Assembly (NCBI GenBank): GCA_945910005.1
Contig: OX246741.1
Location: forward strand, 7,754,611-7,818,610
DNA from: Isoperla grammatica
Lineage: Eukaryota; Arthropoda; Insecta; Plecoptera; Perlodidae
Length of the DNA stretch: 64,000 nucleotides
Direction: 5' to 3'
Notes under the pieces: generated by a model
What the model was told of the DNA's origin: nothing
Database searches by the model: none
What the model saw: the letters and a program-made list of their open reading frames with translations, nothing else
Part shown: positions 38,901 through 51,900 of the stretch, in pieces
Numbering within the stretch: the stretch's first letter is position 1
How the letters are laid out: each line of letters begins with the position of its first letter
Position numbers and translations under genes: made by a program

Positions 38901-41900
38901 AAAACAAGCACAATACATGGAGCTCAGGTGGCGTGGCCTATATCTTTACGAACCTTATTCATGTCTAGGAACTGCATATAATAATGTAGGTCTATTACTA
39001 TGTTAACTGAACTTTGTGATTTAAGGCAATAAACAATACATCAACAAGATATTGACACAAAAATGTAATTGATTCCGCACAATAATATCTAATTACAGTA
39101 GTGGATGGGAAATACCGAGCATTTGATGCAATTCACAGTTGCATAATGTTTCATCAGTAGGCCTGAATTACATGGTCAAACTTTTTCATCCAACTCCTTG
39201 AATTCAAGGACAAAAGCAAATCAATAAATAATTCCCATTATTGTATTTGACTACATACTGACTGTTTTTGATACCCTTTTGTCCTTGAATGCAAGGAGTT
39301 GGATGAAAAAGTTTGACCGTGTACTGTACAGGCTTTACTTTATGACACAATCTTTCCCCATAAGACAATGGAAACGGTATTGGATATGTGAATTGCCCGC
39401 CGATTCCTAACAAACAGAATATGTTAGCTTACCTTCATCCAGCCAGTGAAGGTCTTACAGGCGGATCGAGGTCCCCAAACCAGGGAGTGTAGCAGCGTGT
39501 CTTGACGAGGATCCTCACTGCTCGCCGCTAGTTTCTCCAGGTAAGGCGTGGACGGCGGCAGAAGCAGCACCAGCCTGAAAACATTTACATACGTGTCAAC
39601 TATTTAGTTAGGCCTACAAGAGAGTTTCAGAAGACAGACAGACGATGGCTAGCGAGCGTCTCACCTCCAGCAGATAGTGAAGCAGTACTGCGTCGCGCAT
39701 AGTCCGGTGAAGCTCAGCTTCTCGGAGCGTTTCATGCTTGTCTGATTGGTCACGTTGAGAATCTCGATGAGGGCGTCGATAAGGAGCGGATACTTGAGCT
39801 TGTCAGCAGTGCCCAAGATGAAATTACAAGCCTGGAGATAAAAAGCCTTTAGTTTAAAAAATGTAATTTCAGAATATAAAGAAAAGACTACGTATACTGT
39901 CAATCCTGATGATAGGTTCTAGGACAGCTGTTGATGTAATGATTTAAAAATAATGGATAGCTGCTCAAAGTATACACATATTCAAATAGTAGGTCAGTAA
40001 CCAGCTTATAACCTGAATTAAAAGAACTAAAGTGTTATGTATGATAAATACTGACAGTTCCATGTCAACAAGTGACTTGTGTCCCAAACGAGCAACCCAG
40101 AGTTGAACAACCAGAGCACCATAGCAACCAGAACCAAATGTGTGATTTGCAGAACATTCGTACTACTCGTCTCATTTCTACATTATTACAGTCGACTCCC
40201 GTTTATACAACTCCCGTTTATACGACTATCCCGCTTATACGCCCTTTTTATATGGTATTTTTCTGTCCTCCATAAGAAGCAATGCTAAAATAATTCACTT
40301 ATACAACTCTCAGATATACGACTTTCTCGTTTATACGCCCTGTAAATCAAGCCTAAATAAATATGCCCACCCATTTATACGCCTTTTGTGATATACCAGC
40401 CGCGCAGTTTGAGCTTTTAAACCATAAATAAACCCATACAATACCCCTGCCTCCCTCCCCCCTACTCCGGAAGCTACCAGACACAACAGAGATGGGTAAG
40501 ATGACCTTCACCAGACCCCCCCCCCCCTCCCAGGGTAGGCCTAATGGCCCCATCTAGTGAAACTTGAAGCGCTAATTGGATGTCCATAGCTTTGTTTGTT
40601 TGTCCACGTTATAGTACTCCAGGAGTACAGTATTGAGAAAAACCCGTTTTTCTGTCCGGGGGTACTTGACGTGGTTTCAACTCGGAACGTTTTTCTGTCC
40701 GGTGGTAACTTACCACTGGTACAACTGGAGTACTTATTTTTACTACTGCTCCTGGCGAAGGAGTGAGGGTAAGAGGCGCCAATTCTTTCGAAATGGAGGA
40801 CGCCGCGTCGGACACATTCCCCCGAATATTATGAATTTACGGCAATAATAACAAGTGATGGAGAAAATAATCCCGTGACAATCGAAGATTCATACGTATT
40901 ACATGTGCTAGAAGGTGAGTGAGTGCTGAATAACAAGAATCGCGTCAAAAACTTGATATACAAACCATCATAGAAGGTATCGCTAGCACTAGTGCTTTAC
41001 CAACGGCGATATTAACAAGAGATGAATCAAACAACCCTGTGTTTATTGGTGATTGTTATATTTTCTGTGTGGTAGAAGGTAACTTTATTATGTATGACAA
41101 GCTAAAACTCCGGCAGGCCTGCCCCCTAACCTAAAAAAACTCATCAATTAGGCCTAGGCCCCACGTTCAAATAATAATGCCAACAAAATATATTGACCAC
41201 CGTGGTTTCGTACAAAAATACCCTAAGTAGGCCTAGAACATAAGCCTAGGCCTAGACTAATGATAGGCCCTGTTTTATTTCTCTATGGATAGGCCTTCAT
41301 TTCATTTCATTCCCTAGGCCTAGCCTAGACAAATATGGGACCAGGGTGTAGGTCTAGGCATAGGCCTAGTCTTACAAATACTCGTGAAACCCGCTTTCAG
41401 AACGATTACTAAAAGACCCTTAGTAGGCCTAGAACATAGGCCTAGTTATTACCAGCCTGGGCCTATAGCTAGGCCCTACTAAAGCTAGGCCTACCTTATG
41501 AATAAATATGGAACCAGGGTGTAGGCCTAGACTTTGTCTTACAAATACTCTTGAAGCCCGCTTTCAGAACGATTACTAAAAGACCCTTAGTAGGCCTAGA
41601 AAATACGCCTAGGTATTACCAGCCTAGGCCCTACCAGCCTAGGCCTACCTAATGAATAAATATGAGACCAGGGCGTAGGCCTAGGCATAGTCTTACAATT
41701 AGGGATGAACATCGATAAAATAAAAACTATCGATAATCGAAAAGATGACTGCATTATCGATCGATAATATCGAACGATAATAAATTTACAAAATTGAAGC
41801 TATCTTTTACAGTTTCAGTGATATGTCGCCTAATCGAGCACATAAGGATATGGCAACATTACTTGGACACATCTGACGTGACACTGCTGAGAGTATAATC

Positions 41901-42942
41901 ACATTTTACGAGGCCCGAGGCCTAGTATTTTGGCAGTATCTTTGAGTATTTCAATACTAGAAAGGTCCGAGAAGAACGAAATAATGCTTTACGAACCTGC
42001 TTTTTTAGAAATCAGACCATTCGATAATATTTGTATTATCGATTATCGAAATTTTATTGCATATCGAATATCGAACGATAATATCGATTATCGTGTGCAT
42101 CCCTACTTACAATTAATACTCGTTAAGCCCTAGAGACTTAAGCCGCGTCCAGAATGATTAATAAGATCATATTTAAGACTAACGATTTACCCGACACCAC
42201 AATTATTGTAAGTAGGCCTTCAGCCTAGATGTAGAATGAATGAACGAATGAAATGAATGAAGAAATGGAACTAGCATTGGGATTAAATTCGCCATTTTCG
42301 AATACGCCTCCCAAATGTGTAAAAACAAGGCACAGCGTGTTTGTTTGTCCATGCGGACGGTAGGTGAACTTTGTGCCCCCATATCCGTTTTCATTACGTA
42401 CATCCGGCTGGTTCCAGGAGTACATGTCTGTACTTGGAACTGGACAAACGAACGAAGCTCATGTTTCTCTGCGGGGGGGCGCCCACTTGCTAACCGCCCG
42501 GCCTTTATACCCTTTGCACAGCACATGTGTTTCCCAAATGTTGCATTGACACAATGGACGTGCGCGCGCCTTCGTATTTATGTGCAGTCGTGCTTGCACT
42601 TGCAGTGAGTCAGTCAGTCAGACAGTCAGGGAAAAGTTCTTTTCCCAGCGGGGCTATGCCGGTGTTGATAGCAGCTGTGTTTTGTTCTCTCGTAAATATC
42701 TCTCTCAGTGCCGGCTTCCCCTCTCTCTCTCTCCCCTCTCCCCGCTTCCATACCCTTTATAAACCTGACACCAAGCCACATTCCAGCTGGCTATTACCAA
42801 CACGCGGTAATGTACTAACCAGCACAAAAACATTTCACAAACTTCATCGCTCGTATTTATCATATTTAACATAAGGACAACAATTATATAGCTACAATTA
42901 AGTACTAATTGTACATCTTGCTGCTACAAAAAAGACTGTAAC

Positions 42943-42985
<43 letters not shown>

Positions 42986-45900
42986 GAAAATGAAAACCTG
43001 ATAAAATAGAGCCATTTTAATTTTGTTTTCACTTATACGCCTCTCTCAGTTATACGCCTTTTTACACCAAACTTTTGGAGGGCGTATAAACGGGAGTCGA
43101 CTGTAATTTGATCAAGCTGATATTTTGTGTCCATATTCACAGTGATACTGTGCATTAATCTCACGAAAGCTCAACAAACATAAAACAACAGTTAGTTCTG
43201 TATGTTTTGGTTCAAACAGAACTGAAATACGTGGATTTCTGTGCATGTAGTACAAAAGTACTGCACACCAGACGCCCAGAGTGGTTTTCTGGCCGCAACC
43301 AATCGTCTTAAAACAACGAGTGGGAGACGGTCAACGCTCACCAGTCCGTCGAGCTTGGGAGTCTCCTGGTTGTTGATGTCGGCCGGCGCCAGACTGTAGA
43401 ACCGAGGCTTCATCGAGAACTCGTCTTGCGGCCCGAGCTTCCGGTAGTTGTCCTCGATGTCTTGCCACGGACAGAAGATGCGCGTGGCAGCTGAGCCGCC
43501 AGACTCGCCCACCATGCTATTGGAGCTCAGCAGATTCCACTGGACCTATAACAAGGGAACAGACATCTGAATTAGACTAGCCCTTTCCCCTGTCAGCCAA
43601 TATCAACAGTCCTAAAATGAAAAAAGTTACTTTCTTTGCTTTTTTTAAAATAACAAACATTAGCAATATTTCGGATTTCCACCTTGAAGCAAACACATTT
43701 TGTTCCACCCCACAGTCGGATTCGGGCACTGTGACCCTCATCAATCATCGGGATAGTTAGATCCACTCCAATCCGCGGGTCCAATAAAAGTACACAGCGT
43801 ACAGGTAGATAATATGCGCTTTTTAGCATTCCTAGTTTTAGCTACAAACCACATCCCTACCCACAGGTTACGAAATATACAATCTCTTACCTGCTCCAGT
43901 AAGATGGGAGGAGCGTCGTAGAGATGTTTCATGAGATACTCGAGTAGGAGCAATAGTCGAGATAAATGCAGCAGTTGGCAGTCTTTCATTGGCTTGCTGA
44001 TCACTTCAGAGCACTGTATAATGGCACTGGCAACCACAAGGAGCATGGACTTTTTCTGCATTAAGTTCAACGAATGGAACAGGAACAACACCAGTTGGGC
44101 ATGCTCCACGTTCAAGTCTGCAGACAGAAACACAAGAGAATCTATGTAGGGTAGTTTTAATTTCAACAGAATTAAGGAAGTTTGCACCAGAGACTAGAAG
44201 GTGTGCTATCAAAGGTGTATGCACACAAAAATGAAAACACGTACTGCACAGTACAGTGAAACTGTTGTTTACACTAGTTTTGAGTTAAACTACTGTGACA
44301 ACATAGGCCAACCTGTTAGTTGCTGTTAAGCTGTTGGAAGACTACTACTATTCTATTTTATAATGCGGTGAAATTATTTATGAAGCCTGCAGGGAGCTTG
44401 CAACACAATGCCATTTACATTTTCACTCAGTAGCTATCCTGATGTCTACTGAACAGGTTTATTATGTTTAATCTGTAGACAAGAACTTCTTACAATTGTA
44501 ACTTAATAAAGGTCCTTAGAACAATTTTTGCATTACTGCAGATGATGTTTGGTTGACAGTTGAAGGTGTTTTCAAATTCAAACATTGTTACTAACTGTGG
44601 GCAAGTAGGTTTATTTACAGTCGAGCGAGATCAAGCAGAAAAAGTACTCGTTTACCTTCATTTTCCAATTCGAACGTAGCTGGTGGCGAACAGATGTTAT
44701 CTTTCAGTGTTGTGATGAGACGTTGCCAGATTTGAATGCATGCTAGTTCTTTCTCCTGCTGTGGTTTCAAAAGCAACACCTGTAAATAAACAAATACAAA
44801 AACATTTAGCAACATCAGGTGATATGAGGATTATAGCCTACATCGAGATGCCTTTCCTCCCTGCATTGAAGTTACAACTTATTAGGACCTACTAAAGCAA
44901 GACATAACTAGGTGAGAAGGTAGAACAATAGATTGCATTTAATTCAAACTAACATTTATTTATTTGATAATTTAATAAAAAAGAAACACACAGACTACTG
45001 CCATTAAGGAAAGCATCTAGGCCTATATTGCAGGTCCTTTTATGGCTTTGAATCCCTATTGCGTTTGTTCGATCGTGACATAGTATGTCGTGTTGAAATT
45101 GTGCCACCAGTGCCACTACCTCCACTTGTTTGGCAGCAGGGAGCTTCAATACCCACTCTACCAGGTGTGCAGTGGTAGTACAGTATAAAGTGGAGCTGGA
45201 GAGTTACCTGAGCGAGCACAGCCAGCGTGCGCGGGTAGACCTGCAGCGGCCACAGACTGGACGATCCCCAGGGACTCACGCCCAGATGCTGTAACAACGC
45301 CGACTGAAGCTCCTCGGAGAGGATGTTACGCGCCAACAGGTTGTGCGTGTAGCGAGTCAACGCCTGCGAGAACTCCGTGTACAAGCTTCCCAGCGGTGCA
45401 CCGAAATACACTGAAATTGTGCCTGGAAGAAAGGACACTTTTAGGATTGAAGCTACATTTCAGCTGGAGACTACATAATTTAAAAATGTATGTGTGGGGG
45501 AAAGTATAAGTAGTGTATATGATTCTGCATAATGTAGGTCCTACTGCAAAATCCTTAGAATACACTTAATGTGTAAGACTTGTATTAGGCCTATAGGGAG
45601 TATGCAATAACGTCATTTCTGGTATTGAACGGTGGCAATACTGAGGTACACAGTAAACATTTGTTTACGTTTTTTCGACACTTCATTATTGCAATATTGC
45701 ATATGTCCTTTGACTGACACATTTTTCAAACAAAGGTTCCGTATTATGACTGAAAAGAAAATAAGAACGCGTTAACTCTGTTTGAAGACAATCATTTGCA
45801 TGTGTTATCATTTACTTGAACTTTTACCTGCACACATCAATCTATATGGCTTAACACTGTGATTTTTCCTAGATAACCTATGTGTGTCTTCTATTGACAG

Positions 45901-48900
45901 AACAAATGTAAACAAGCAATGTGCACCTCATAGGTGTAATGGCCGCCACGTGACGTCTATTGAATACTACCTATACATTCTTTATATAAAAGAACGGCAC
46001 AGTAGTCTATTTATAATGTTCCACCATACACTTACTTACTTACTGGAACGTAAAGCAATGCCACCAACCTGTGTCGGTGCGTGCGGTCTCACGGTCGAGG
46101 TCCCGGACGATCGCCGCCAGAATGACCATCTGCTGCTCGGCTAGGCCGGCCTGAACGTAGCTCACCACTTGGTCGCACTTGCTGCTCAGCAGTTGTTGGT
46201 CCATGAACTGGAAGATCTGCGTGGCCAGCGCGATGTACTGGAATGGAAGACGCATTTAGTGAGAACCGGGAACTTCTCGAGTTAAACAATAAACGGGAAT
46301 GGGTATTAAAATCATAAAACTGATGTGATTTAGTAATAACTAGGGATGGACGAACGTTCAAAATTCCGAACTCGAACCGAACTTTTTTTAAAGTTCGGTT
46401 CGAGTTCGAATGTTAAGGTTCGAGTTCGTGATTTATAAAAATTTCGAATTTGAACCGAACTTTTCTGAGTCAGTTTTAACTATTTTTTTGCGTATTCCTC
46501 GTAAAAACCGCCAACACAACAGTAAACAACGCTTGCCGAAAGAAAATGTTTTGAAAATTCATTACACACAGGCCTAGGCCTAGGGCCTTCCATTGCACGA
46601 CTGAGGCCTAGGCCTATAGGCTCTATGCCTTCCACGGCATGATGAGGCCTATATTGTGTTTCCTCCAACCTTCCTCGTCAACAACTGGTCTAATATGGCA
46701 CATTATGCAAGAAAATGTATTACATTAAACACGTAATTAAATGGTTTTATGTGCACAATCATCATGTTATGATTGCTTTTTCGTCTTTGTCGACCAACAA
46801 GCGATGCCGATGCAAGTGAATGTTATTGCTTATTGTTATGGTTCGCAATAACGCTGGTAGATAGCATGGCTGTCGCTACAGGATCAACGAGTTGCTGACT
46901 AGGGCTCTGTATACTTAATACAGTAACGACAATTTATCAAGTTTTTCATTACATATTTTAATAATTTTTATTTCAGTCGAGACAAAAAGAAAATTGAATA
47001 CTATGGAATTTGGTATAATATACAGATTGTATCACAATTTAACCTCAAATAAAACAAAATTCTATTACACAATCGTGATAAAATACGTTCTGTATGGAGT
47101 TGGGGTTACTTCACAAATATATTCACGATTGCAGCGCTTCGTACAGACAAGGATTTGTTTTGATCTTTCGTGCTCGCGCATGTCGACTATCGACTTTCAA
47201 CCAAACATCGAACGACCACGAACGACGTAGGCCACGGATTCTCTATGACCGCGAATCACATCTTGTTTCGAAGACTTGTAACAAATTTTAAATTGATCAT
47301 GGACAGTGAAGAAAATGAGGACGATCCGGCACCAATGCCGACTAGGCCTACGTCCACAGATACAAAAAAGAACATTATTTGGGATTACTTTCCTTTCTTC
47401 CTGAATTTGTGCAATATTTTAGTTTTCAAGCCGCTTCGTAAAAGTTCGGTTCGAGTTCGAAGTTCAGAACTTTTTTTGCTCAGAAGTTCGAGTTCGGTTC
47501 GAAATTAAAAAACCAAGGTTCGTCCATCCCTAGTAATAACGGCACAAGTTTCAAAAATACAATGCTTCGTCTTAGTCCAGGATGTAATTTCATAAGAACT
47601 CAGAGGGTATGCAAAAAGTTTCAAATTCTGAATATTGAAATCACAGTGATTAACTGTCTAAGAATTCACAAGTACTAGGCCTGTACTTACCCCGTGAGGT
47701 TCTCCCTTCTCGGGGACTATAGAACCAGTTCGCTCCGTGCCGTGTTTGCCGGCACCATCTTGGTTGTCGGCTGATTGGCCCGATTGATTACCGGGCGGGG
47801 TCTCGGGAGGAGCCAACGTCTCCTCAAACCACACACCTAACATGGGTGCACTGTCATCATCTGAAAACAACGTTTTAGTGCAATTAGCAATCACACCCAG
47901 TAAAAACTGATTGAGCAGCTGAGTTAGTCTCTCATAGTGAATATATTAGTTTAGTTGACACAGAGAATTCAATGTGATATACAGTTTTTATTGCTATTCC
48001 AATTCTATAATCAACACAACAGGTAAGAGCAAGTGGTAAATCACATCAAATCTCACTGCATTAACAGAACTACAAACTAGACTGTAATTGGGAGTGTTAA
48101 GTCAACAGAGCTTGCAATAGCTACGAAGAAAGAAATGCGTGACCTACCGTCGTCAGCAGAGCTCTCGTCTGAGCAGCTGAAATCATCTTCGTAGTATGTA
48201 GTCGAGTCGGAGGTGCTGAAAGTGTCTCCTTCTGGTGGATGCTTCTGGATTCTCTTCAACGTGCAAGCCTAAGAAGGACAAAAAAAGATGTTCACATTTT
48301 TATACAAAGGGACCTGAAAAAAAACCTGGGACAATAAGAAATCTCGAGCACCAGAAAAAATAGTATTTGTGTCAACAGATGAGAGAACAGATGACAACCT
48401 GATGCCACCTTTAATTCCTTCATGTAATTGAAATTTTTGACTGCGAGTAATTACATACGGAATTAGTTTTTTAAATACTGTATTGCACTTTATATCTAGA
48501 AACTATTATATTTCACTTTCTAAGATGAAATTGCAAAATTCAACATTATTCTGTGCTTTAATTTTATTTCTTTGTGATAAGAAACACTACCATTTGCTAT
48601 AAAAATTAATTCCATACAAAATGAGATAGTTTAGCTTTACAGCTCAATGCAACCAAGTGTGCATGTGTGCGTGTGACCCACCTTCCTGTAGCTGATGGTG
48701 GCGAGGTAGAACAGCAGCTGGTTGAGTGGCGCGGCGGCGAGGAATGTGGTGACGCGTTGCAGCGCCGAGTACTCGCCCAGTATGTCCAGCGTGGCCGGCT
48801 CTGCCTCGGCCGGTAGCGAGCTGACCGCAGCCTCCACTTGGAGGTCAGACAGGAGGGAGGTCATGATGCCCAGGGCCTGCGAGGCCAGCGCGACCGAAAG

Positions 48901-51900
48901 CACGCCGAAACCTTGCTGGCTGTAACCACACCATTTAGCATAAGTAACTGATCACTGATCATCAGTGGAAAGACAAAACACTCTAACCAACACATCAAGT
49001 TCAAACAAATGCAATTTATTTCAAGGAAATGGCTCATCAAGCAAAACTTCATCGTAGGACACGAACAAGACACAATATAATAGACTCTACAACAAGCTTC
49101 CAGACGAGATCAAAGACTCCCCAGATATACGAGCATTCAAACGCAAAATAACCATGTTTCTGAAAGCGGAGCAATATTATGATGTAGCCGAGTTCACCGG
49201 TCAAGGAACCAAGCTATGAGCCATACAATGACTTCCAAGGCCTATAGGACCTTATGATGTAATTTAACCCATCTTGACAATGTACATACAATCTTGTATT
49301 GTGGTTATACAGCTAAGAAATGAAATGAAATGAAACTAAACCAAACATCTAACGGCTCCGCCCTCGCTCGTAACATGTGCAGTACTCACACTTTCATGAG
49401 GTTGATCCTGTTGGAACCCTTGCTGGGTGACTTTCCCTTCTCGTCCTTGACCTTGTCGGCGGGCAGGAAGCTCGACGCCGACAGCTGAGTCTGCAGCCCG
49501 GTCACGAGGACCCACACGCCGAGCAACAGGTGGTTCTGCAGTACGTGGCCGCCGGCGCGGGTCGACCTGTCTATGGCGGACGACACCAGCGAGAATATCG
49601 CCAGCGAGCGCTCGACGACGGTGATAGCGTGCGTGTCAGCGCTGCCCTCGTCCTCGCCCCCCTTGCTGCCGGACGTCGCCGCGCCTGCGCAAACAAACCA
49701 CGGGTTAGCGTTGCGACTTTACCGCGTTCCGGGTGCTGCGCTGAAGTACTCCGGGGCTCATATTTTTTTTAAAAATGCAATAATTATAACAAAATCATAT
49801 AGATATACCTACTCAGATATTGATGTGCCTCACAATCGATTTTCCTTGTACACTTAGCAATGGAAAAGCTGTCAATTTGTGTGTAAAAGATTTCTTTTGT
49901 TGGTATATATCTGTGATTTTTTTTTTAAAGATTTCCTATTTCCTGGTCATTCTTGATAGTTTCACAGTCAGAAATGTTAACTGTCTATGGACAATCATGT
50001 TATTCATTACAAAAAAGAATACCGAGTTTTGTAGTTTTAATATATGAAGTGAAGGTCTACTTACAAGTTAAATCCCTTCGCTGTATACGTGTAAGATATC
50101 CACATTAAGGAAGAGAGATAAAGTTGATTCAGCGAGCTTCCTTAGCAACGCAACTAAATGTCACAAATACGCACCTGTGTTTGGTGGCGTACACTTGGGC
50201 GAGACGGCAGCAGATATACCGAGAAGAGAACTGGCCGTCGCGTTCGAGACGGCGCAATACAGGCAAGCCATGCTCAGGAGGCTGAGTTTCTCGAGCTTGT
50301 CCTGAGTCAAGGGCTCCAAGACGGGGAGCGACAGGGCATTCCACGCGAGCGTCAAGTCACCCACCAATGATTGTAGGCTGAAAATAAATATGAGACGAGT
50401 ATGAATTAGTGGACGTCCATAAGCAAACGATTTCTGGTTGCTAACATTTCTCTTCAAAAACCGTTTTTAGTTGGAAACCGGTTGCTCGCTTTTCTATACG
50501 TTATTTATTACCGATCTTGACGACATCTTTGAAGTGTCAGAAATACAAAGTTCATGATTCAAGTAATAAATTAAAAAACAAACAGAAGTGATGTTCATGT
50601 TACCTGTGTCGAACAAGAGTTGCTTCAGAATGTGATGCAGGAAGACTGAAGCCTTTCTTTGCAATGGCGTCCTTAAATTTGTGGATGTAGCGAGCAAGAT
50701 GGGGAAGACTGATGCACAGCTCAATCAACACCTCGCCAGCTCGTAAAGCTTGTAGACTGCTTATGTTGCGGGCAATGAATACAGCCTGCAACCAGTGACA
50801 AAAACATCACATGGTATTTGGATTACTCAGAAAACAAGCCTATAGACAGACCTACATAGGCACAGAGAAAGTTAACCTGGACAGAGAAGTTTATCAATAG
50901 TCAGTGGAATAATTTGGACCGGCCCACTCCGGTCCACAAGGGGAAATTGAAGTGCAAGTTTAAAGCAACATAATGGGGCTTCTAAAATTTGTTACGGAAA
51001 TAGTAATGATACAAATATATACAAGAGGTGCAGGGCCTAGTATTTAAAAAAAACGTGGTTATTTTCAACACGAGATCCGTGACTTATTTCCGTTATTATG
51101 TATATAATCATCCATGAATGAAACACCACTGAATAGAAATTAGGTTTAGCAATCCATTTAGGTACCTGCCCACTCTGTGAAACCAGACAAAATTTCTGGT
51201 GCCCGTTCTGAAACGTCTAAGAATTCCTGCCTTAGGATCTTGAGAAACCACTGTTTCTTTTTTAAGTAAAAAGAACTAGAGGCCTAAATCTACGGATCAT
51301 TGGTACCAAGTACCAACACACTATGAAGACAAATTATTGAGTTAGCAGATTCAACAACTAGGTACCTCAAAGTCCTGAGACGTTTCAGCTCCTGCGGCAG
51401 CAGTGTTAGTATCGGGACTATGTTCCGTTGTTTCCCGTGTTTGTGTAGCTTTCGGGGGTATGAAGTCATGAAGCGGAGTGGTCAACTGTTCCAGTATGCT
51501 TGTTGTTAGATCTGAACGATTGCGCTCCTTTGAAGCTGCTGCAGCTTCCTTCTCACCTGTTAATGAATGAGGAAGTTCTTATGGTGTACGTAAGCAGCCC
51601 CCAATCACCATGCAAGACAAGTGAAGGAGCACAGTACTTATGGGCAAAACAGTGTTCTATAGTAATGTTAGTTTAGATATTTACTATACGGTAGTTAGTA
51701 CACATTCGTATTTCGTATTTATTGTCTACCAGCTCAGTTACAAGAAATGATATTCAATGGGTCAGACATTCTACTATTTATTATGCCTACGTTAGGCCTA
51801 CAGATATAGGCAAATTAAAAAATTAAAAACCCAAGCCCAACTGGTAATAAAACCCTGAACATTCTGCATATTCTTCAAAAAAACTTGAGTGGTGAAAAAA

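Noticed and set aside
38068..38945. CRISPR-like regular repeats
   Set aside because: Units are contiguous with no unique spacers and contain a eukaryotic exon edge; the setting is an animal gene.
38357..38981. Series of overlapping 74-codon plus-strand ORFs
   Set aside because: They are products of the 80-bp array antisense to UBR4; identical frames repeat because the DNA repeats.
42203..42874. Overlapping ORFs of 60-115 codons on both strands
   Set aside because: Inside the pogo-like element, no recognisable domain, no consistent frame or splice context.
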